A DNA stretch of 64,000 bases from Clavibacter michiganensis (GCF_021216655.1 NZ_CP080437.1:2728001-2792000), one strand, 5' to 3'; numbered from the stretch's first letter, positions 35,666 to 45,266 are shown. A program made the numbers and translations. The notes: generated by a model from the letters alone, not told the origin.

Positions 35666-35729
35666 GATGGGGGCGCGCGTCGCGGCGACGGGGCGCGATG
35701 GGGGCGCGGGCGCGGCGGATGGGGGCGCG
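35666..35729. repeat. Three copies of GATGGGGGCGCG
   Basis: Identical 12-mers at 35666-35677, 35697-35708 and 35718-35729, starts 31 and 21 bases apart, in the divergent gap between the exporter operon and the small membrane protein gene. The G-runs could form a quadruplex or bind a regulator. Confidence 0.75.
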
Positions 35730-35771
35730 GCCGGCGGTGATCCGCGGCCCGGTTCCTCCTAGGGTCGGGGC

Positions 35772-36212
35772 ATGCGCTTCCCCACCCTCGTCCAGGCCGT
35801 CGCCGACGGGGCCTCCGCGGCGGGATGCGTGCTCTTCGCGCTGATCGCCACGGGCATAGGCACCGCGCCGCTCGCGATCGGCGGGCTCGCGCTGCTGGGG
35901 CTGTCCGCGATCGTGCGGGTCGTCGCGATCGTGTGGGCTCGGCGCCGGCTCGCGCTCCTCGATCGGGGTCGCGGTGCGTGGACCCGGTGGATCCACGCCC
36001 TCTGGATCGTGCAGTGCCTCGCCTTCGTCGCGGGGCTGGTGCTCGCGCACTCGTCCGTCGGGGCGGTCGCGACCGCGGCGATCGTCGGCGTCGTCGTGGG
36101 CGTCACGTCGCTCGCGCTCGCGGGAGGGGCCGCCCGCCGCGCCGGCCGCGGATCCGGCGTCGACAGCCGCACGGGCTTCGTCGACTCCGCGACCGTCACC
36201 GCCTACGCGTAG
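35772..36212 (+). CDS. Hypothetical small membrane protein
   Basis: 146-aa protein, not recognised, with four predicted membrane helices (about residues 15-32, 37-55, 75-93, 98-116) and a polar C-terminus. TAGGGT (35760-35765) ends six bases before the ATG, consistent with leaderless transcription. The last 10 bases overlap the 3' end of the convergent lactonase gene. Confidence 0.65.
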   Translation: MRFPTLVQAVADGASAAGCVLFALIATGIGTAPLAIGGLALLGLSAIVRVVAIVWARRRLALLDRGRGAWTRWIHALWIVQCLAFVAGLVLAHSSVGAVATAAIVGVVVGVTSLALAGGAARRAGRGSGVDSRTGFVDSATVTAYA

Positions 36213-37108
36213 GCGCTCGCTGCCGGACCGGTGACGCCCGGCCGCACCGCGAACAGCATCCCCGCGCGCGGATGCCGGGCCGAGTCCTCGGGCGTGTAGC
36301 CCTCCTGCGAGGTCGTGATCACGAGGACGTCGCGGTCGGGGCCGACGAAGGCGCAGCTCGAGACCTGGGGCGCGTCGACCCGCACGGATCCGACATGCTC
36401 GCCGGTCGGGGAGTAGCGGCGCACCTCGCTGCCGCCCCACAGCGCGACCCACAGGAACCCCGCGTCGTCGAGGCACATGCCGTCGGGGTGGCCGTCGGCG
36501 GGGTCGATCTCGACCACCACCTCGGGATCCGCCAGCCCCGGCCGGCCGCTGCCATCGTCGTCGGTGACCCGGAAGCGCCGCACCTGCTGCGTGGTCGTGT
36601 CGATGTAGAGCATCTCGGCGCCGTCGGCGGAGAACGCCGTGCCGTTGGAGATGGTGACGCCCTCGAGCACGGTCGTCGCGGCGCCCCCGTCGAGGAGGTA
36701 GAGCGCGCCGGCGCCGTGCGTCTTGTCGAAGGCCATGGATCCCGCCCAGAGCCGGCCGCGCGGATCCACCTCGCCGTCGTTCATGCGGCGCCGGATGCCG
36801 TCGGCCGGGAGCACGTCGACCATCGGGATCAGCTCGCCCTCGGCCGTGAGGCGGACGAAGCCGTCGCGCGCGGCGAGCACGTGCCCGCCGTCCGCGTGCC
36901 GGACGACCGCACCGACCGGGCCGCCCACGTGCGTCTCCGTGACGGGGCCGACCGCGAGGATGACCGGATCCAGCGTGGCCTCGCGCACGATGCCCACGTA
37001 CTGGTCGGCCCAGAGGAGCGTGCCGCGCGCCTCGTCCCAGAGCGGCGCCTCCGCGTGCTCGGAGCGCACGGTGTCGAGCGGCTGCGCCTCCCAGGTCCTG
37101 ACGGTCAT
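36203..37108 (-). CDS. SMP-30/gluconolactonase-family lactonase
   Basis: 301-aa six-bladed propeller enzyme of the SMP-30/gluconolactonase family, hydrolysing sugar lactones. The metal-ligand landmarks are the Glu in HAEAPLWDE near residue 19, MNDGEVDPRGRLWAG near 109, ISNGTAFS near 152 and the Asp in MCLDDAGFLWVAL near 205. It overlaps the upstream SDR gene by 4 nt, so dehydrogenase and lactonase probably act in sequence on a sugar: oxidation to lactone, then ring opening. Confidence 0.88.
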   Translation of the reverse strand: MTVRTWEAQPLDTVRSEHAEAPLWDEARGTLLWADQYVGIVREATLDPVILAVGPVTETHVGGPVGAVVRHADGGHVLAARDGFVRLTAEGELIPMVDVLPADGIRRRMNDGEVDPRGRLWAGSMAFDKTHGAGALYLLDGGAATTVLEGVTISNGTAFSADGAEMLYIDTTTQQVRRFRVTDDDGSGRPGLADPEVVVEIDPADGHPDGMCLDDAGFLWVALWGGSEVRRYSPTGEHVGSVRVDAPQVSSCAFVGPDRDVLVITTSQEGYTPEDSARHPRAGMLFAVRPGVTGPAASAYA

Positions 37109-37899
37109 CGCGCGCCGTCCCGTGGCCCGCGCTCCGGGGCGCCCTCGCCCTCGTAGGCGCGCTGCGGCATCTGCGTCGCGAGCTTGCCGCCGCTGACGTC
37201 GACGAGCGTGCCCGTGATGTAGCCGGCGCGGTCGCTCGCGAGGAACACGAGGAGGTCGGCCACGTCGTCGGGCCGCTCCCACCGGCGGATGCTGAGGGTG
37301 TCGAGCAGGCGGTCCTGCGCGGGCTCCGGCATCTCGGCGAAGCCGTTCATGGCGGTGGGGATCATGCCGGGCGCGTACGCGTTGACGGTGATGCCCCACG
37401 GCCCGAGCTCGCTCGCGAGCACGCGCGTGAACTGCACGACCGCGGCCTTCGACGCGCCGTAGGCAGCCGCCCCGACGCTCGGGATGACGGCCGCGAACGA
37501 CGCCGCGTTGATGATGCGCCCGCCCCCCGCCGCCTTCATGGCCGGGATGACGGCCTGCGAGAGCAGGAACACCCCGCCCACGTTCACGTCGAACGCGGCC
37601 TGGAAGCGCGCGGGATCGAGCGTCTCGACCGACCCCTCCACGTTGATGCCCGCGTTGTTCACGAGCACGTCGACCCGGCCGGCCGCCTCGACCACCTGGG
37701 CGATCGCCGCCCGCACGGAGGCCTGGTCGGTGACGTCGGCGACGATCGCGGTGATCCCCTCCGGCAGCGCGTCTCGGAAGCGGAGGTCGAGCCCGAAGAC
37801 CCGGCACCCCTCCTCCAGGAAGCGTTCGGCGATGGCGCGGCCGATACCCTGGGCGGCACCGGAGACGACGACGACCCTGTCGCGGAGGTCGATGAGCAT
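37105..37899 (-). CDS. SDR-family sugar/alcohol dehydrogenase
   Basis: 264-aa classical short-chain dehydrogenase. Cofactor motif SGAAQGIGRAIA at residues 14-25, NNAGI near 83, and catalytic YGASK near 145 are present. Asp after the second strand (FGLDL) suggests NAD preference. ATG 37899 has GAGGGGAA seven bases upstream. It is the first gene of a two-gene operon with the lactonase and is divergent from another SDR gene across 52 bases. Confidence 0.87.
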   Translation of the reverse strand: MLIDLRDRVVVVSGAAQGIGRAIAERFLEEGCRVFGLDLRFRDALPEGITAIVADVTDQASVRAAIAQVVEAAGRVDVLVNNAGINVEGSVETLDPARFQAAFDVNVGGVFLLSQAVIPAMKAAGGGRIINAASFAAVIPSVGAAAYGASKAAVVQFTRVLASELGPWGITVNAYAPGMIPTAMNGFAEMPEPAQDRLLDTLSIRRWERPDDVADLLVFLASDRAGYITGTLVDVSGGKLATQMPQRAYEGEGAPERGPRDGAR

Positions 37900-37951
37900 G
37901 CGTGTTCCCCTCGGTCCCAATAGCGTTTCCCTCAACGTAGGGGAGACCGCC

Positions 37952-38734
37952 ATGTCCGGAGCACGGACGCACGACCAGCACGACGACCACGACCTCGATG
38001 CGCGTGGGGAGGGATCGGCGAGCCCGCGGACGCTGTGGATCAGCGGCGCGGGATCCGGCGTCGGCCGGGCCACCGCGGTGGCCGCGGCCCGCGACGGCTG
38101 GCGCCTCGTGCTCTCGGGGCGCCGCCGGGAGGCGCTCGAGGAGACGCGCGCGCTCGTCGACGACCTCGGATCCACCGCGGTCGTCGCCCCGCTCGACGTG
38201 ACCGACGACGCCGCGCTCGCCGCCATCGTCGCGGACCTCGACCGCCTCGACGGCGTCGTGGTCGCGGCCGGCCTCAACGCCCCGCGGCGCTCGTGGGCCG
38301 AGCAGGAGATCGCCGACTTCGACCGCATCGTCGCGACCAACCTCACCGGCCCCGCGCACCAGGTCGCGGCCGCGCTCCCGCTGCTGCGCGCATCCGGCGG
38401 CACGGTCGTGCTCGTCTCCTCGTACGCCGCGTGGACCCACTCGCCGGGCGCGGGCGTCGCCTACAGCGCCTCGAAGACCGCGCTCGGGACCCTGGTGCGC
38501 GACCTCAACGCGCAGGAGGCGGGCGCCGGGATCCGCGCCACGCACCTCTGCCCGGGCACCATCGACAGCGACTTCCTCGCGCTCCGGCCGACCGTGCCCG
38601 ACGCGGCCGAGCGCGCCGCGATGCTCACGCCCGACGACGTGGCCCGCGCCGCGATGTTCGTGCTCGCCTCGCCGCCGCACGTGCGGATCGACGAGCTGGT
38701 GCTGTCCCCGATGTCGCAGCGCGGCGGGTTCTGA
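37952..38734 (+). CDS. SDR-family oxidoreductase
   Basis: 260-aa short-chain dehydrogenase. A His/Asp-rich 28-residue N-terminal extension precedes SGAGSGVGRATAVAA; catalytic YSASK lies near residue 170 and NLTGPAHQVAAALPLL in between. ATG 37952 follows GGGGAG. It is divergent from the SDR-lactonase operon, suggesting shared control. The substrate is unknown. Confidence 0.85.
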   Translation: MSGARTHDQHDDHDLDARGEGSASPRTLWISGAGSGVGRATAVAAARDGWRLVLSGRRREALEETRALVDDLGSTAVVAPLDVTDDAALAAIVADLDRLDGVVVAAGLNAPRRSWAEQEIADFDRIVATNLTGPAHQVAAALPLLRASGGTVVLVSSYAAWTHSPGAGVAYSASKTALGTLVRDLNAQEAGAGIRATHLCPGTIDSDFLALRPTVPDAAERAAMLTPDDVARAAMFVLASPPHVRIDELVLSPMSQRGGF

Positions 38735-38752
38735 CCGGGTGATCTGACGCGC

Positions 38753-39580
38753 TCAGTCCTCGTCGTCGTCCTCGCCGTAGCCCCGCCCGAGCGTCCCATC
38801 CGGGTCGTGCTTCCGGTGCCACCGCGCGTTCCGGATGTCGTTCCGCCGAGCCACCAAGGCCTTCCGGCGGAGGTCCCCCCGTGTCGCCGCGCGCATCCAG
38901 GCGTGCTCCACGACCCACGAATCCGGCGGGAGCCACCGCTCATGCGCGTCCACGAGCGCGCTCTCGACGGCCGCGTCGAGCATCGACACGTCGATCCCGC
39001 CGTCGTAGCAGCAGACGCTCCAGGTCATGTCCTCGGCCACGAGGAGGTAGCGTCCCTCCTCCTGGTGCCCGAGGTCGCAGAGGTCCCCCAGCGGGGGACG
39101 GCCGACGCGGATCCGGAACTCCTGCGTCCAGTCCTCGACGTCCTCCGCCGTCGACGCGCTCGGCTCCGTGAACGCCGCCCACGAGACGAGGCCCGGCAGC
39201 ACGGTGTCCGGCTCCCTGAGGCCGCCGCGCCACAGCTCGATGACCAGGGTGCCGCGGACCCCCGTCAGTCGTTCGAGGGTGGTGACGACGCTCGCGTACC
39301 GCCGGCGTGCCGCGCGCCGATCGCGCGCCTGCCGAGCTTCCTGCCTCCCCCAGGGGAGCGTGTGGAACCGCATGCCGGGCCGGTACCAGCCGCTGTACGG
39401 CGGGTAGGGCTCGGGCCATCGCTCGCGCCACAGGTCGAGCAGCCGGGCCGCATCGGGATGCGCGTCGGGGGCGTCGGAGACCCGCGGCTCGGGGATGGTC
39501 ACGGGGAGGGCGTCGGGATCGGCGGCGGGCACGGGGGAGCATCGCAGAATCCGGGGTCCGTCGGCGCGCGCGGTCCCCAT
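38753..39580 (-). CDS. DUF3885-like hypothetical protein
   Basis: 275-aa soluble protein. The segment YRPGMRFHTLPWG about 75 residues in resembles the RFHSLP core of DUF3885 proteins, whose function is unknown. The C-terminus is highly charged and ends in a run of Asp/Glu. The start is uncertain: ATG 39580 is used here, GTG 39502 (249 aa) is possible, and neither has a clear Shine-Dalgarno. Confidence 0.55.
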   Translation of the reverse strand: MGTARADGPRILRCSPVPAADPDALPVTIPEPRVSDAPDAHPDAARLLDLWRERWPEPYPPYSGWYRPGMRFHTLPWGRQEARQARDRRAARRRYASVVTTLERLTGVRGTLVIELWRGGLREPDTVLPGLVSWAAFTEPSASTAEDVEDWTQEFRIRVGRPPLGDLCDLGHQEEGRYLLVAEDMTWSVCCYDGGIDVSMLDAAVESALVDAHERWLPPDSWVVEHAWMRAATRGDLRRKALVARRNDIRNARWHRKHDPDGTLGRGYGEDDDED

Positions 39581-39682
39581 GCCCCGGCGGGATCGAATCC
39601 GGCCCCCTTCCCTAGGCGATCGTCTCGCGAAGGCGTTGAGTGGTCTCTCGTCGCAACGATGCGACGACCAGGAGGCACCACC

Positions 39683-41104
39683 ATGACCACCGACCAGCGC
39701 ACGCGATCCGACGGGTCCGCCGTCCGACGCGGGCTCCTCACCTTCATGGCGGCCCCGCCGCCCGCACCCCGCCTCGACGACGCCACCGTCGCGCGCCGCT
39801 ATCCGCGACTCCGCCTGCAGGTGTTCATGGGCATCTTCATCGGATACGCGGCCTACTACCTCATCCGCAACAACGTGCCGCTGGTGGCCACGATCCTCCG
39901 CGACGAGAACGACTTCAGCGCCCTCGGCCTCGGGATCCTCACCAACGGCGTGCTCCTCGCCTACGGCTTCAGCAAGTTCCTCAGCGCGATCGTCAGCGAC
40001 CGCAGCAGCGCGCGCTGGTTCCTGCCCATCGGCCTGCTGCTGTCGGCCCTCGCGAACCTGGTGGTCGCGTTCGTCCCGGCCGTCGGTGCGTCCGTGGCGC
40101 TGTTCGCGGTGGTCATGATCGTCAACGGCTTCTTCCAGGGGATGGGCTGGCCGCCGTCCGGCCGCACCCTCGTGCACTGGTTCTCGACCTCCGAGCGCGG
40201 CGGCAAGACGGCCATCTGGAACGTCGCCCACAACGTCGGCGGCGCCGGCGCGGGCGGCCTCGCGGGTCTCGCCATCGCGACCTTCGGCACCTGGCAGAGC
40301 GCGTTCTGGTTCCCGGCGATCGTCTGCATCGTGATCGCGCTGATCGCCTTCGTGCTCCTCCGCGACACCCCCGAGTCCGAGGGCCTGCCGCCCATCGAGG
40401 AGCACCGGAACGACCCCGCGCCCGTCGAGACCGACGCAGCCGACGAGGGCGCGTCGACCTGGACCACCATCCGCCGCTACGTCATCGGCAACCGCACCAT
40501 GGTGAACCTCGCGCTCGCCAACGTCTTCGTCTACACGCTCCGCTACGGCGTGCTCGTGTGGGCGCCCATCTACCTCGCGGACGTCCGCGGCGCGAGCCTC
40601 GGCGAGGGCATCGCCGGGTTCTCGCTGTTCGAGCTCGCGGGGATCCCCGGTACGCTGCTCTGCGGGTACATCAGCGACAAGGTGTTCCGCGGGCGGCGCT
40701 CGCCCACGGGGATCCTGTTCATGGCGGCGGTCGGCGTGGCCGTCGCGATCTACTGGCTCTCGCCGGCCGACGGCCCGCTGTGGGTGTCGCTCGCGGCGCT
40801 CGTGCTCATCGGCGGCCTGATCTACGGCCCGGTCATGCTCATCGGGCTCCAGGCGCTCGACCTCAGCCCCCGCAAGGTCGCGGGCACCGCGGCCGGCTTC
40901 ACGGGCCTGTTCGGCTACGTGCTCGGCGCGACGCTCGCATCGACGGGCATCGGCGCCTCGGTGCACGCGTTCGGCTGGGACGTGACCTTCGTGCTGATCC
41001 TCGTGTGCGTGGCGCTCGCGATCGTACTGCTCGCGATCGTCGGCAAGGACGAATCGGCGCTGCGGCGCCGGCGCGAGGAGCGCGGGGACATCGCGGCCCG
41101 CTGA
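39683..41104 (+). CDS. Organophosphate:phosphate antiporter-type MFS transporter (GlpT/UhpT family)
   Basis: 473-aa transporter of the OPA family, exchanging glycerol-3-phosphate or hexose phosphate for phosphate. The first helix has the family signature GYAAYYLIRNNVPL; GMGWPPSGRTLVHWFS and IWNVAHNVGGAGAGGL are hallmarks of GlpT/UhpT. About 12 helices are present, with a long loop near residues 225-265. AGGAGG precedes the ATG at good spacing. It is monocistronic with a strong hairpin after it. Confidence 0.9.
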   Translation: MTTDQRTRSDGSAVRRGLLTFMAAPPPAPRLDDATVARRYPRLRLQVFMGIFIGYAAYYLIRNNVPLVATILRDENDFSALGLGILTNGVLLAYGFSKFLSAIVSDRSSARWFLPIGLLLSALANLVVAFVPAVGASVALFAVVMIVNGFFQGMGWPPSGRTLVHWFSTSERGGKTAIWNVAHNVGGAGAGGLAGLAIATFGTWQSAFWFPAIVCIVIALIAFVLLRDTPESEGLPPIEEHRNDPAPVETDAADEGASTWTTIRRYVIGNRTMVNLALANVFVYTLRYGVLVWAPIYLADVRGASLGEGIAGFSLFELAGIPGTLLCGYISDKVFRGRRSPTGILFMAAVGVAVAIYWLSPADGPLWVSLAALVLIGGLIYGPVMLIGLQALDLSPRKVAGTAAGFTGLFGYVLGATLASTGIGASVHAFGWDVTFVLILVCVALAIVLLAIVGKDESALRRRREERGDIAAR

Positions 41105-41112
41105 CCCGGGGT

Positions 41113-41144
41113 GTGCCGGGCGCGCGTCAGCTCGCGCCCGGCAC
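41113..41144. terminator. Bidirectional hairpin between GlpT-type and response regulator genes
   Basis: Perfect 12-bp stem GTGCCGGGCGCG / CGCGCCCGGCAC with an 8-base loop. It lies between convergent genes and overlaps the last codons of the response regulator. Confidence 0.7.
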
Positions 41145-41864
41145 CACGATCCCGCGCTCGTACGCGAACACCACGGCCTGCACGCGGTCGCGCACGCCGA
41201 GCTTCAGCAGGAGGCGCGAGACGTGCGTCTTCACGGTGGCCTCGCCGAGGTAGAGGCGCTCCGCGATCTCGGCGTTGGCGAGCCCCTCGGCGAGGAGGCG
41301 CAGCACCTCGAGCTCGCGGTCGGTGAGGGTGGCGACGCGCGGGTCGGTCGGGATCGTGGGGATCGGCGCGGTGGAGGCGGCGTCGGCGGATCCGCGGCCG
41401 AAGCGCTCGATGACCCGGCGCGTGACGTCCGGCGAGAGCAGCGCGTCGCCGCGCGCGATCACGTGCACGGCCTCCACGAGCGACTCCGGCGACGCGCTCT
41501 TCAGCACGAAGCCGCTCGCGCCCGCGTCGAGCGCGGTGAAGAGGTAGTCCTCGCGGTCGAAGGTCGTGAGCATGAGGACACCGGCCGTGATCGCGGGGTC
41601 CGCCACGATGCGGCGCGTGGCCTCGAGCCCGTCGACGCGCGGCATCTGCACGTCCATGCAGATCACGTCGGGCGCGAGCGCCGCGGCCAGGCGCACGCCC
41701 TCCTCGCCGTCGGCGGCCTCGCCGACCACCTCGATGCCGTCCTCGCTCTCGAGGATCACGCGGATGCCGGCGCGCACGAGCGCCTGGTCGTCGACGAGGA
41801 GGACGCGGACGGACGCGGGCGCGGCGGGTGCGGGTGCGGTCGGGGCGGTCGGCTCGGTGCTCAT
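41127..41864 (-). CDS. NarL/LuxR-family response regulator
   Basis: 245-aa two-component regulator. The receiver domain (about 18-140) has the acidic pair VDD, phosphoacceptor Asp in VICMDVQMPR near residue 67 and the conserved Lys in FVLKSASPE; the C-terminal LuxR HTH (about 178-240) has LTDRELEVLRLLAEGLAN and ATVKTHVSRLLLKLGV. It overlaps the histidine kinase gene by 4 nt. Confidence 0.94.
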   Translation of the reverse strand: MSTEPTAPTAPAPAAPASVRVLLVDDQALVRAGIRVILESEDGIEVVGEAADGEEGVRLAAALAPDVICMDVQMPRVDGLEATRRIVADPAITAGVLMLTTFDREDYLFTALDAGASGFVLKSASPESLVEAVHVIARGDALLSPDVTRRVIERFGRGSADAASTAPIPTIPTDPRVATLTDRELEVLRLLAEGLANAEIAERLYLGEATVKTHVSRLLLKLGVRDRVQAVVFAYERGIVVPGAS

Positions 41865-43282
41865 GCGCGGGTCTCCTCGGGGGTCGGGGCGGGGATCGAC
41901 GCGTCGAGCGGCACGGGCATCGGCACGGGCGGCACGACCGGCGCACGCCCCGTGGGCACCGAGGCCCGCACGAGGTAGCCGCCGCGCGCCTTCGGACCGA
42001 TCTCGATGGATCCGCCGACCGCCGCCACGCGCTCCCGCATGCCGCGCTGGCCGAGGCCGCCCGGCCCGTTCCGCACGGATCCCTGGGCCGCGGCCGCCGC
42101 AGCACCCGCCGGTCCGCCGTCGCTCACCTCCACCTCGACGCGGTCGGCGAGGTAGCGCAGCCGGAGGTCGACGCGAGCACCCGTCCCCGCGTGCTTCCGC
42201 ACGTTCGTGAGCGACTCCTGCGCGACACGGTAGACGATGAGGTCGACCGTGGGCGTCAGCGGCCGCGGCGTCCCGATCACGTCGAACGCGACCTGCAGGC
42301 CCGCGCCGCACGCGTCCGCCACGAGCTCCGACAGCTGGTCGACGCCGCGGGTCGACGCCGTGCGGGTGGGGTCGGCGTCGGCGCGCCCGTCGGATGCCAC
42401 GTCGTCCTCGTCCTGGCGGAGCGCGACGAGCATGCGGTGCAGCTCCTCGATGGCGCTGCGCGCGTTGTCCTCCACGATGCCGAGCGAGGCCGCGGCCTTG
42501 TCGGCGTCGCGTGCGAGGACCCGCCGCGCCGCGCCCGCGTGCACGCCCATGACGGAGACGTGGTGCGCGACGACGTCGTGGAGCTCCCGCGCGATGCGCA
42601 CCCGCTCGAGCGTGACGGCCTGCTCCGCGACCCGCTCCCGCTCCGTCGCGAGCTCGGCCGTGCGCGTCTCGAGGGCGCAGCGGTCGCGCGCCGACGCCCA
42701 CGCGCGGTCGCCGAAGTACCAGGCGCCGCCGAAGTAGAGGAGGTTGGTGATGATGGAGATGAGGCCGGCGGCGACGGGGGCGGGGACCCACGCGTCGTCC
42801 GGGGCCCGCTCGAAGGTCGAGCCCGCGAGCGAGAAGTACCCCGAGGCCTGCAGCAGAGCGCTGAACAGCCACGCGAACATGCCGACCACGACGATCCCGC
42901 GCACGACGTTCGCCCGCAGGCGGTTCCGCCCCCAGGCGCCGAGCGAGTACATGGCGATGAACATGGCGATGTTCGAGAACAGCACCTCCGGCACGAACTG
43001 GTACGCGCCGACGATGAAGGTGGCGCCGATCACGAGCGTCACGGCCTCCGGCTGCAGGCGGCGGAGGGCCAGCGGGGCGGTCATGAGCAGGATCCACGCC
43101 GCGATGACCCACAGCGGCGGGCGCGTCGGATACATGCCGATCGCGTAGTAGAGGATGCAGCTCCCCGTCGTGAGCACGAGCATGACGAGCGCGAGGAGCA
43201 CGTCGAAGCGCAGCCCCGCGCGGTCGGGACGCGGGCGCACCCAGAAGCGGTCGACGCTGTCGGGGGCGGATGCGGCGCTCAT
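41861..43282 (-). CDS. Sensor histidine kinase (HisKA_3 type)
   Basis: 473-aa membrane kinase. The N-terminal half holds five to six membrane helices, followed by a dimerisation domain with the phosphoacceptor His in RIARELHDVVAHHVSVM and a GHKL ATPase domain (YRVAQESLTNVRKHA; GGLGQRGMRERVAAVGG). It ends in a Pro-rich tail. Partner is the response regulator encoded downstream. A DHA2 exporter is encoded divergently and is a likely target. Confidence 0.92.
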   Translation of the reverse strand: MSAASAPDSVDRFWVRPRPDRAGLRFDVLLALVMLVLTTGSCILYYAIGMYPTRPPLWVIAAWILLMTAPLALRRLQPEAVTLVIGATFIVGAYQFVPEVLFSNIAMFIAMYSLGAWGRNRLRANVVRGIVVVGMFAWLFSALLQASGYFSLAGSTFERAPDDAWVPAPVAAGLISIITNLLYFGGAWYFGDRAWASARDRCALETRTAELATERERVAEQAVTLERVRIARELHDVVAHHVSVMGVHAGAARRVLARDADKAAASLGIVEDNARSAIEELHRMLVALRQDEDDVASDGRADADPTRTASTRGVDQLSELVADACGAGLQVAFDVIGTPRPLTPTVDLIVYRVAQESLTNVRKHAGTGARVDLRLRYLADRVEVEVSDGGPAGAAAAAAQGSVRNGPGGLGQRGMRERVAAVGGSIEIGPKARGGYLVRASVPTGRAPVVPPVPMPVPLDASIPAPTPEETRA

Positions 43283-43588
43283 CCGCCCACGGTATCGACG
43301 CGGCCCGGCGCGCCGCATCCGCCGGATGACGGAACGCCCGCCGATGACGGGAGGCTGTGGCCGGACACCGGGATAGGCCGCACGGGTCAACCGGTGCCAG
43401 ACTGGCGGCACGGGCGCATCCGCCCGGCCGTCTCTCCCGCACCGCCGCGGATCCTCCTCCGTGCACGCCGTCCGCCCGCACGAGAGGCGCCCGACCTCCC
43501 GTCCCGTGCCCTCGTCGCCCGTTCGCGCGCTCACCGGCCGGATCCGCTCGCACCACCGCCGACGCCCGCGCCGGCACGAAAGGACCCC
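43283..43588. other. 306-base divergent intergenic region (kinase / DHA2 exporter)
   Basis: No gene seen. It holds a direct repeat GATGACGG at 43325-43332 and 43343-43350 (18 bases apart), a possible regulator site, and an AAAGGA Shine-Dalgarno before the exporter ATG. No promoter hexamers could be fixed with confidence. Confidence 0.5.
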
Positions 43589-45181
43589 ATGTCCGACACC
43601 ACCGCATCCGCCCGCCCGGCGGCCGGCGCATCCGGCGCGCCTGGCGCATCCGGATCCTCCTCCGCCCCCGTCGTCTCCCGCCGCGCCTGGCAGGCGCTCA
43701 TCGTGCTGCTCGCGGGCATGTTCATCGCGCTGCTCGACACGACCATCGTGAACGTGGCGCTGCCCACCATCCGCACGAGCCTCGACGCCTCCGAGTCGAC
43801 GCTGAGCTGGATCATCTCCGGCTACGCGCTCGCGTTCGGCCTCGCGCTGATCCCCGCGGGCCGCCTCGGCGACCGCTACGGGCACAAGTGGGTGTTCGTG
43901 ACCGGCATCGCGCTCTTCACGCTCGCCAGCCTCGCGTGCGGTGTGGCTCAGGACGACCTCCAGCTCGTGATCGCGCGCGTGGTGCAGGGGCTCGCCGGCG
44001 GCCTGTTCGTGCCCGCGGTGACCGCCTTCATCCAGCTGCTGTTCCCGCCGCAGGCGCGCGGCAAGGCGTTCGCCATCATGGGCGCCGTCATCGGCGTCTC
44101 CTCCGCGCTCGGCCCGATCGTGGGAGGCCTGATCATCCAGGCCGCGGGGGAGGAGTCGGGCTGGCGCCTGGTCTTCTTCGTGAACCTGCCCGTGGGCCTC
44201 GCGACCGTGATCGCCGCGATCTTCCTGCTCCCGAGCCGCCAGGTGGCCGAGCAGGTCGCGGGCGACGTGCGCGCGCAGTCCGGGCAGCGCGCGGGCACGA
44301 AGCAGGGCGCGGCCGCGCCCGCCAAGGCCCCCGCCGCCTCGGGCGTCGACCTCGTCGGCATCCTCCTCGTGAGCGCCGGCCTCGTGGCCCTGCTCGTGCC
44401 GCTCATCGACGGCCAGGACCAGGGCTGGCCGCTCTGGACCTACCTCTCCCTCGCCGGCGGCGTCGTGCTCCTCGCGCTCTTCGGCGCGTGGGAGGTCATG
44501 CAGACGAAGCGCTCGAAGGGCGTCCTCGTGCCGCCGCACCTGTTCACGCACCCCGCCTTCACGGGCGGCGTGATCCTCGCGATGGTCTACTTCGCGGCGT
44601 TCACGAGCATCTTCTTCACCATCTCGATCCTCTGGCAGTCGGGCCTCGGCAACTCCGCGCTCGAGTCGGGCCTCGTCTCGATCCCGTTCGCGATCGGCAG
44701 CATCGTCGGCTCCTCGCAGAGCAACCGGCTCACCAACCGCCTCGGCCGCACCGTGCTCGTGATCGGCACCGCGCTCGTGAGCGTCGGCCTCATCTGGCTG
44801 TGGCTCGTGCTGCTGAACACGCAGGCCGCGGACCTCACCAGCTGGATGCTCCTCGTCCCGCTGCTGCTCGCCGGCATCGGCAACGGCCTCTTCATCGCCC
44901 CGAACGCGCAGTTCATCGTCGCGACGGTGGACCCGGCCGAGGCGGGCGCGGCGTCCGGCGTCATCGGCACCGTGCAGCGCGTCGGCTCGGCGGTCGGCAT
45001 CGCGGTGATCGGCAGCGTGCTGTTCGCGGGCGTGGCCGGCGCCGGGATCCGCGGACCGCAGATGGTGCCGCAGGCGTTCACCGACGCGTCGGCCTCGGCC
45101 ATGGGCGTCAGCGCGATCTTCGCGGTCGTCGCCTTCGCGCTCGTCTTCGCCCTGCCGCGGCGGGTGTCGCGCGGGCACTGA
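43589..45181 (+). CDS. DHA2-family (EmrB/QacA) multidrug MFS exporter
   Basis: 530-aa drug:proton antiporter with 14 membrane helices. Motif D1 LLDTTIVNVALPTI at about residues 50-63, motif A GRLGDRYGHKWVF near 92-104 and motif C region GAVIGVSSALGPIVGGLI near 165 are intact. A loop rich in Ala/Lys (about 230-250) splits the halves. It is divergent from a two-component system and followed by a hairpin. Confidence 0.92.
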   Translation: MSDTTASARPAAGASGAPGASGSSSAPVVSRRAWQALIVLLAGMFIALLDTTIVNVALPTIRTSLDASESTLSWIISGYALAFGLALIPAGRLGDRYGHKWVFVTGIALFTLASLACGVAQDDLQLVIARVVQGLAGGLFVPAVTAFIQLLFPPQARGKAFAIMGAVIGVSSALGPIVGGLIIQAAGEESGWRLVFFVNLPVGLATVIAAIFLLPSRQVAEQVAGDVRAQSGQRAGTKQGAAAPAKAPAASGVDLVGILLVSAGLVALLVPLIDGQDQGWPLWTYLSLAGGVVLLALFGAWEVMQTKRSKGVLVPPHLFTHPAFTGGVILAMVYFAAFTSIFFTISILWQSGLGNSALESGLVSIPFAIGSIVGSSQSNRLTNRLGRTVLVIGTALVSVGLIWLWLVLLNTQAADLTSWMLLVPLLLAGIGNGLFIAPNAQFIVATVDPAEAGAASGVIGTVQRVGSAVGIAVIGSVLFAGVAGAGIRGPQMVPQAFTDASASAMGVSAIFAVVAFALVFALPRRVSRGH

Positions 45182-45205
45182 CCCGCGCCGCTCCTGCCGC
45201 TCCAC

Positions 45206-45241
45206 CTCTCGCCGATCCGGATCCGTCCGGGTCGGCGAGAG
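45206..45241. terminator. Hairpin between the exporter and hydrolase genes
   Basis: Perfect 10-bp stem CTCTCGCCGA / TCGGCGAGAG with a 16-base loop, between convergent genes. The right side is followed by ATTT in the forward direction. Confidence 0.65.
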
Positions 45242-45266
45242 CCATTTCCGTGGGTGCGTACCTCTT

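Noticed and set aside
37900..37951. Possible operator in the 52-base gap between two SDR genes (TCCC...GGGA)
   Set aside because: Symmetry is weak and largely made of the two Shine-Dalgarno sequences facing each other.
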